The notes below the pieces were generated by a model that saw only the letters and a program-made list of their open reading frames with translations, was not told where the DNA came from and did no database searches. This document shows positions 63,409 to 64,000 of a stretch of 64,000 nt of DNA, in pieces (positions within the stretch are counted from its first letter, which is position 1; each line of letters opens with the position of its first letter). The position numbers and the translations under genes were made by a program. This DNA comes from Bacillus sp. SLBN-46 (GTDB lineage Bacteria; Bacillota; Bacilli; Bacillales; Cytobacillaceae). The DNA lies in NCBI RefSeq assembly GCF_031453555.1, contig NZ_JAVIZM010000001.1, positions 3,293,001 through 3,357,000 on the forward strand. Direction: 5' to 3'.

Positions 63409-64000
63409 ATGTCTAGTATTATTGGGATTATCTTGGCATTGGTAGCAATTGGACTCGGGATGGTATTAAAAGGAGCTTCACTATCAGCATTATACAATCC
63501 GGCAGCTTATCTTATAATATTTGGCGGAACAGCAGCTGCAGTTATTATTGCTTTTCCATTTAGTGAAATTAAAAAATTTCCTATTTTGTTAAAAATCGCC
63601 TTTCTCGAACCAAAACAACCATCAAAATCAGACCAAATTACCAGTTTAGTTAAATGTGCAGAAATTGCCAAAAGAGAAGGGCTGTTAGCACTTGAAGAAG
63701 TTGCCCTTGAAACAGAAGATGCTTTTTACAAAAAAGGTCTAGAAATGATTATTGATGGGCATGACAGCGAGTTCATCGAAGAAGTATTGTTGGATGAAGT
63801 TGCAGCTATTGATAAGCGCCATAAAACTGGAGCACTAATCTTTACACAGGCAGGAACCTATGCTCCTACATTAGGGGTACTTGGAGCTGTTATTGGGCTT
63901 GTTGCTTCATTAGGAAATTTAAATAATGTTGAAAAACTAGGACATTCTATTTCTGCAGCTTTTATCGCAACATTACTGGGGATCTTTACAGGTTATGTTT
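63409..64000 (+). CDS. motA: flagellar stator protein MotA, C-terminus beyond window
   Basis: The visible 197 codons give a MotA-type proton-channel stator protein. The N-terminus (MSSIIGIILALVAIGLGMVLKGASLSALYNPAAYLIIFGGT) has two membrane helices. The cytoplasmic loop has KREGLLALEEVALETEDAFYKKGLEMIIDG, and AGTYAPTLGVLGAVIGLVASL with SISAAFIATLLGIFTGYV starts the second helix pair. AAAGGAG precedes the ATG. The gene runs off the right edge; motB probably follows. It resembles MotA more than MotP by eye. Confidence 0.93.
   Translation, partial: MSSIIGIILALVAIGLGMVLKGASLSALYNPAAYLIIFGGTAAAVIIAFPFSEIKKFPILLKIAFLEPKQPSKSDQITSLVKCAEIAKREGLLALEEVALETEDAFYKKGLEMIIDGHDSEFIEEVLLDEVAAIDKRHKTGALIFTQAGTYAPTLGVLGAVIGLVASLGNLNNVEKLGHSISAAFIATLLGIFTGYV

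Overview
The window is AT-rich, low-GC Gram-positive DNA. It looks like Bacillus sensu lato (Bacillaceae, perhaps Neobacillus-like). The evidence is strong GGAGG-type ribosome binding sites, SigA and SigD promoters, a manganese pyrophosphatase of the PpaC type, DUF3231, and a SigD-controlled flagellar/chemotaxis locus. No rRNA, tRNA, CRISPR array or intact insertion sequence was seen.

Layout. Positions 1-12 kb hold housekeeping and accessory genes: an MBL-fold hydrolase cut by the left edge, an alpha/beta hydrolase, a membrane metallophosphoesterase, a CBS-domain protein, a TetR regulator with recognisable operators, a 53-residue small protein, tag, a secreted PhoX-type phosphatase with choline-binding-like repeats, a HAD hydrolase, a coiled-coil protein, a DUF3231 protein and ppaC. 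Two tandem-repeat tracts lie between these genes (52-bp units at 2.9-3.2 kb, 21-bp units at 9.2-9.4 kb).

From 12.3 kb to 63.0 kb almost everything is on the minus strand and builds the flagellum and its chemotaxis system. In transcription order: cheR-cheB; fliK-flgD-flgE-fliM-fliY-cheY-yvyF; an MCP gene; cheA-cheW-cheW-MCP; yaaR-like, SwrB-like, flhO, flhP; fliD; a tandem-CsrA gene and the flagellin gene; two small motility genes; flaG and yviE; flgM-flgN-flgK-flgL; a PilZ gene; a Myb-like gene; fliS-fliT; a cyclic-di-GMP riboswitch gene; a glucosaminidase; then flgB-flgC-fliE-fliF-fliG-fliH-fliI-fliJ-ylxF-fliO-fliP-fliQ-fliR-flhB-flhA-flhF-flhG-(membrane protein)-sigD. motA starts on the plus strand at the right edge. 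Compared with B. subtilis, early and late genes are interleaved; fliM/fliY/cheY are separated from fliO/fliP; and fliW, fliL, cheC, cheD and cheV are not in the window. Six SigD promoters (TAAA or TTAA, 16 bp, CCGATAAT/A) mark the late transcription units, and hairpin terminators separate the units.

Most unusual parts. (1) The flagellin gene is followed by a group I intron core with P/Q/R/S elements. A second 15-codon copy of the flagellin C-terminus and the gene's terminator follow, so spliced and unspliced messages could both give full-length flagellin. (2) A second intron relic and a free-standing LAGLIDADG-type endonuclease gene lie just downstream. (3) flgK carries a one-base frameshift. 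(4) The CsrA upstream of flagellin is a tandem duplication. (5) A c-di-GMP-I riboswitch with a terminator precedes an unknown 104-residue protein, and a PilZ protein is encoded nearby. (6) An ATCAAAAT motif recurs in the promoter regions of motility and chemotaxis genes and may mark an unrecognised regulon.
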